A stretch of DNA of 64,000 nt, from NCBI GenBank assembly GCA_015232405.1, contig JADFZS010000005.1, forward strand, positions 18,730-82,729, given 5' to 3'. Under the pieces are notes generated by a model. It saw nothing but the letters and a program-made list of their open reading frames with translations, searched no databases and was not told where the DNA came from. This DNA comes from Magnetococcales bacterium (GTDB taxonomy: Bacteria; Pseudomonadota; Magnetococcia; Magnetococcales; JADFYX01). The first letter of the stretch is position 1, and each line of letters starts with the position of its first letter. Of the stretch, positions 63,087 through 64,000 are shown piece after piece. A program made the position numbers and the translations under genes.

Positions 63087-64000
63087 TTATTTGTTGCTAT
63101 TTTTCTCTGCTGCCTTTGCTTTTTCGGCCTCTTTAGCCTCTTTAGCCTCTCTGGCTAAACGAGCCATCTTTGCATCTTTGGCTTTCTGAGCAGCTATAGC
63201 TTCTTTTGCTTCTCTTGCCTCTCTCTCCTCTTTATCTTCAGGTATCATCTTTTTAAGGGCTTCAAATGCAATTCCCAAGGAGCCTTCATTGGATTCAATG
63301 CGTACTGGTCTAAATATATCTACTTTCCTATGGCCTTGATCAACTACATATACCCGCCCATCCTCATCGACATCAATCATGGAAGGTAAGAGGTATCTTG
63401 CTCTGTCTTTACTTTTACCCCGAGAGCCTATGAACATCATCAGTTCACCCTCAGGATTGAAAATTTGAAAATTTGCATGGGAAGAATCAGTTACATATAC
63501 AAGTCCATTGGGACCAACTGCTATCCCTTTGGGGCGAGCAAATTGACCCGTACGCCGACCTACATCACCAAATTTTCTAATAAATTTTCCATTTTGATCC
63601 ATTACCTGAACCCTGAAGTTGCCACTATCAAGGATATACAACAGTCCATCAGGCCCAATATCGGCATCTCGCATTAGATTGAATTTTCCATCAGTATTGC
63701 CCCGTGAGCCAATAGTGCGAAGAAATTTACCTGTAGCTCCATCAAATACCTGAATGCGATGATCTTCAGGTTTTCCTCTTGAGCTTCCGGTATCAATGGC
63801 AAAAATTAATGATCCATCGGGATTTACGGCAACAGAAGATGGGCGGTTGAAGTATTTTTGTTCTCCAACACTGCGGATGTATTTACCTTCATTATCATAG
63901 ATAAGTACCTTTTTTTTGGTGGCATCCATTACATATATGTTGCCCTCATCATCAATATCCATCCCCATGGGCTTGGTTAGAGAGCCTGGATCAGATGCAC
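63087..64000 (-). CDS. NHL-repeat beta-propeller protein, N-terminus beyond window
   Basis: The frame stays open to the window edge (reading SDPGSLTKP before the first visible Met at 63968), so the true start lies outside. At least 304 codons are seen. Five or more NHL blades: KPMGMDIDDEGNIYVMD, RPSSVAVNPDGSLIFAIDTG, DADIGPDGLLYILDSGNFRV, RPKGIAVGPNGLVYVTDSSHA, LPSMIDVDEDGRVYVVDQGHR. The C-terminal 50 residues form a charged Ala/Lys/Glu-rich helix with repeated AREAKEAKEA units, unlike the lipoprotein at 53724. It precedes the tetraheme cytochrome in the same direction but is separated by a terminator. Confidence 0.9.
   Translation of the reverse strand, partial: ASDPGSLTKPMGMDIDDEGNIYVMDATKKKVLIYDNEGKYIRSVGEQKYFNRPSSVAVNPDGSLIFAIDTGSSRGKPEDHRIQVFDGATGKFLRTIGSRGNTDGKFNLMRDADIGPDGLLYILDSGNFRVQVMDQNGKFIRKFGDVGRRTGQFARPKGIAVGPNGLVYVTDSSHANFQIFNPEGELMMFIGSRGKSKDRARYLLPSMIDVDEDGRVYVVDQGHRKVDIFRPVRIESNEGSLGIAFEALKKMIPEDKEEREAREAKEAIAAQKAKDAKMARLAREAKEAKEAEKAKAAEKNSNK

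Overview
The window reads as chromosomal DNA of an AT-rich, Gram-negative, motile bacterium whose physiology is dominated by c-type cytochromes and signal transduction. Evidence for Gram-negative: lipoproteins with clear lipoboxes, a 16-strand-type porin, an outer-membrane barrel and a SurA-like isomerase. System II cytochrome c maturation (ResB/CcsA), many small triheme c7-like proteins and a tetraheme protein resembling the filament-forming OmcE family point to a metal-reducing or otherwise extracellularly respiring lineage (Desulfobacterota/Geobacter-like), but a Magnetococcia-like or other deep proteobacterial origin cannot be excluded from sequence alone. I count 40 CXXCH haem-attachment sites in eleven proteins. 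No tRNA, rRNA, CRISPR array or intact insertion sequence was seen.

Layout. 1-7.8 kb (minus strand): end of a family-3 solute-binding protein, a MASE3 hybrid kinase, a small Cys-containing protein, a Tas-like aldo-keto reductase, a chemoreceptor and a periplasmic rhodanese. 8.5-19.1 kb (plus): a large MASE3 hybrid kinase, then porin, small lipoprotein, an unusual Cys-rich PstS-fold binding protein, hybrid kinase, CheY-like protein and a DHp-REC protein, which look like one uptake/sensing cluster. 19.1-27.3 kb: a CHASE-type kinase, then a c-di-GMP island with two PilZ proteins between two paralogous diguanylate cyclases that carry a periplasmic c-haem site. 27.6-29.6 kb: membrane protein, heptahaem cytochrome, membrane protein. 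29.7-36.8 kb (minus): kinase, sigma-54 activator, Sel1 protein and two periplasmic beta-propellers. 36.8-45.5 kb (plus): triheme lipoprotein, ChaN-like haem lipoprotein, degenerate-GGDEF/EAL protein, cupredoxin plus haem-b protein, and a kinase that carries both a c-haem site and a hemerythrin domain.

47.5-64 kb (minus) is the centrepiece: NHL protein, an OmcE-like tetraheme cytochrome behind a sigma-54-type promoter, then a tightly packed run of peptidyl-prolyl isomerase, outer-membrane barrel, two triheme cytochromes, two paralogous helical proteins, two more triheme cytochromes, NHL lipoprotein, an 11-haem cytochrome whose first ~300 residues repeat the tetraheme module, ResB, CcsA, a haem-copper-oxidase-like subunit and a TPR protein. 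My inference is a self-contained system that makes, matures and places an extracellular multihaem conduit or filament, with sigma-54 and c-di-GMP signalling encoded in the same window.

Several genes appear to start at TTG or GTG with good ribosome-binding sites; starts below were chosen from ribosome-binding-site spacing, not only from the longest open frame.
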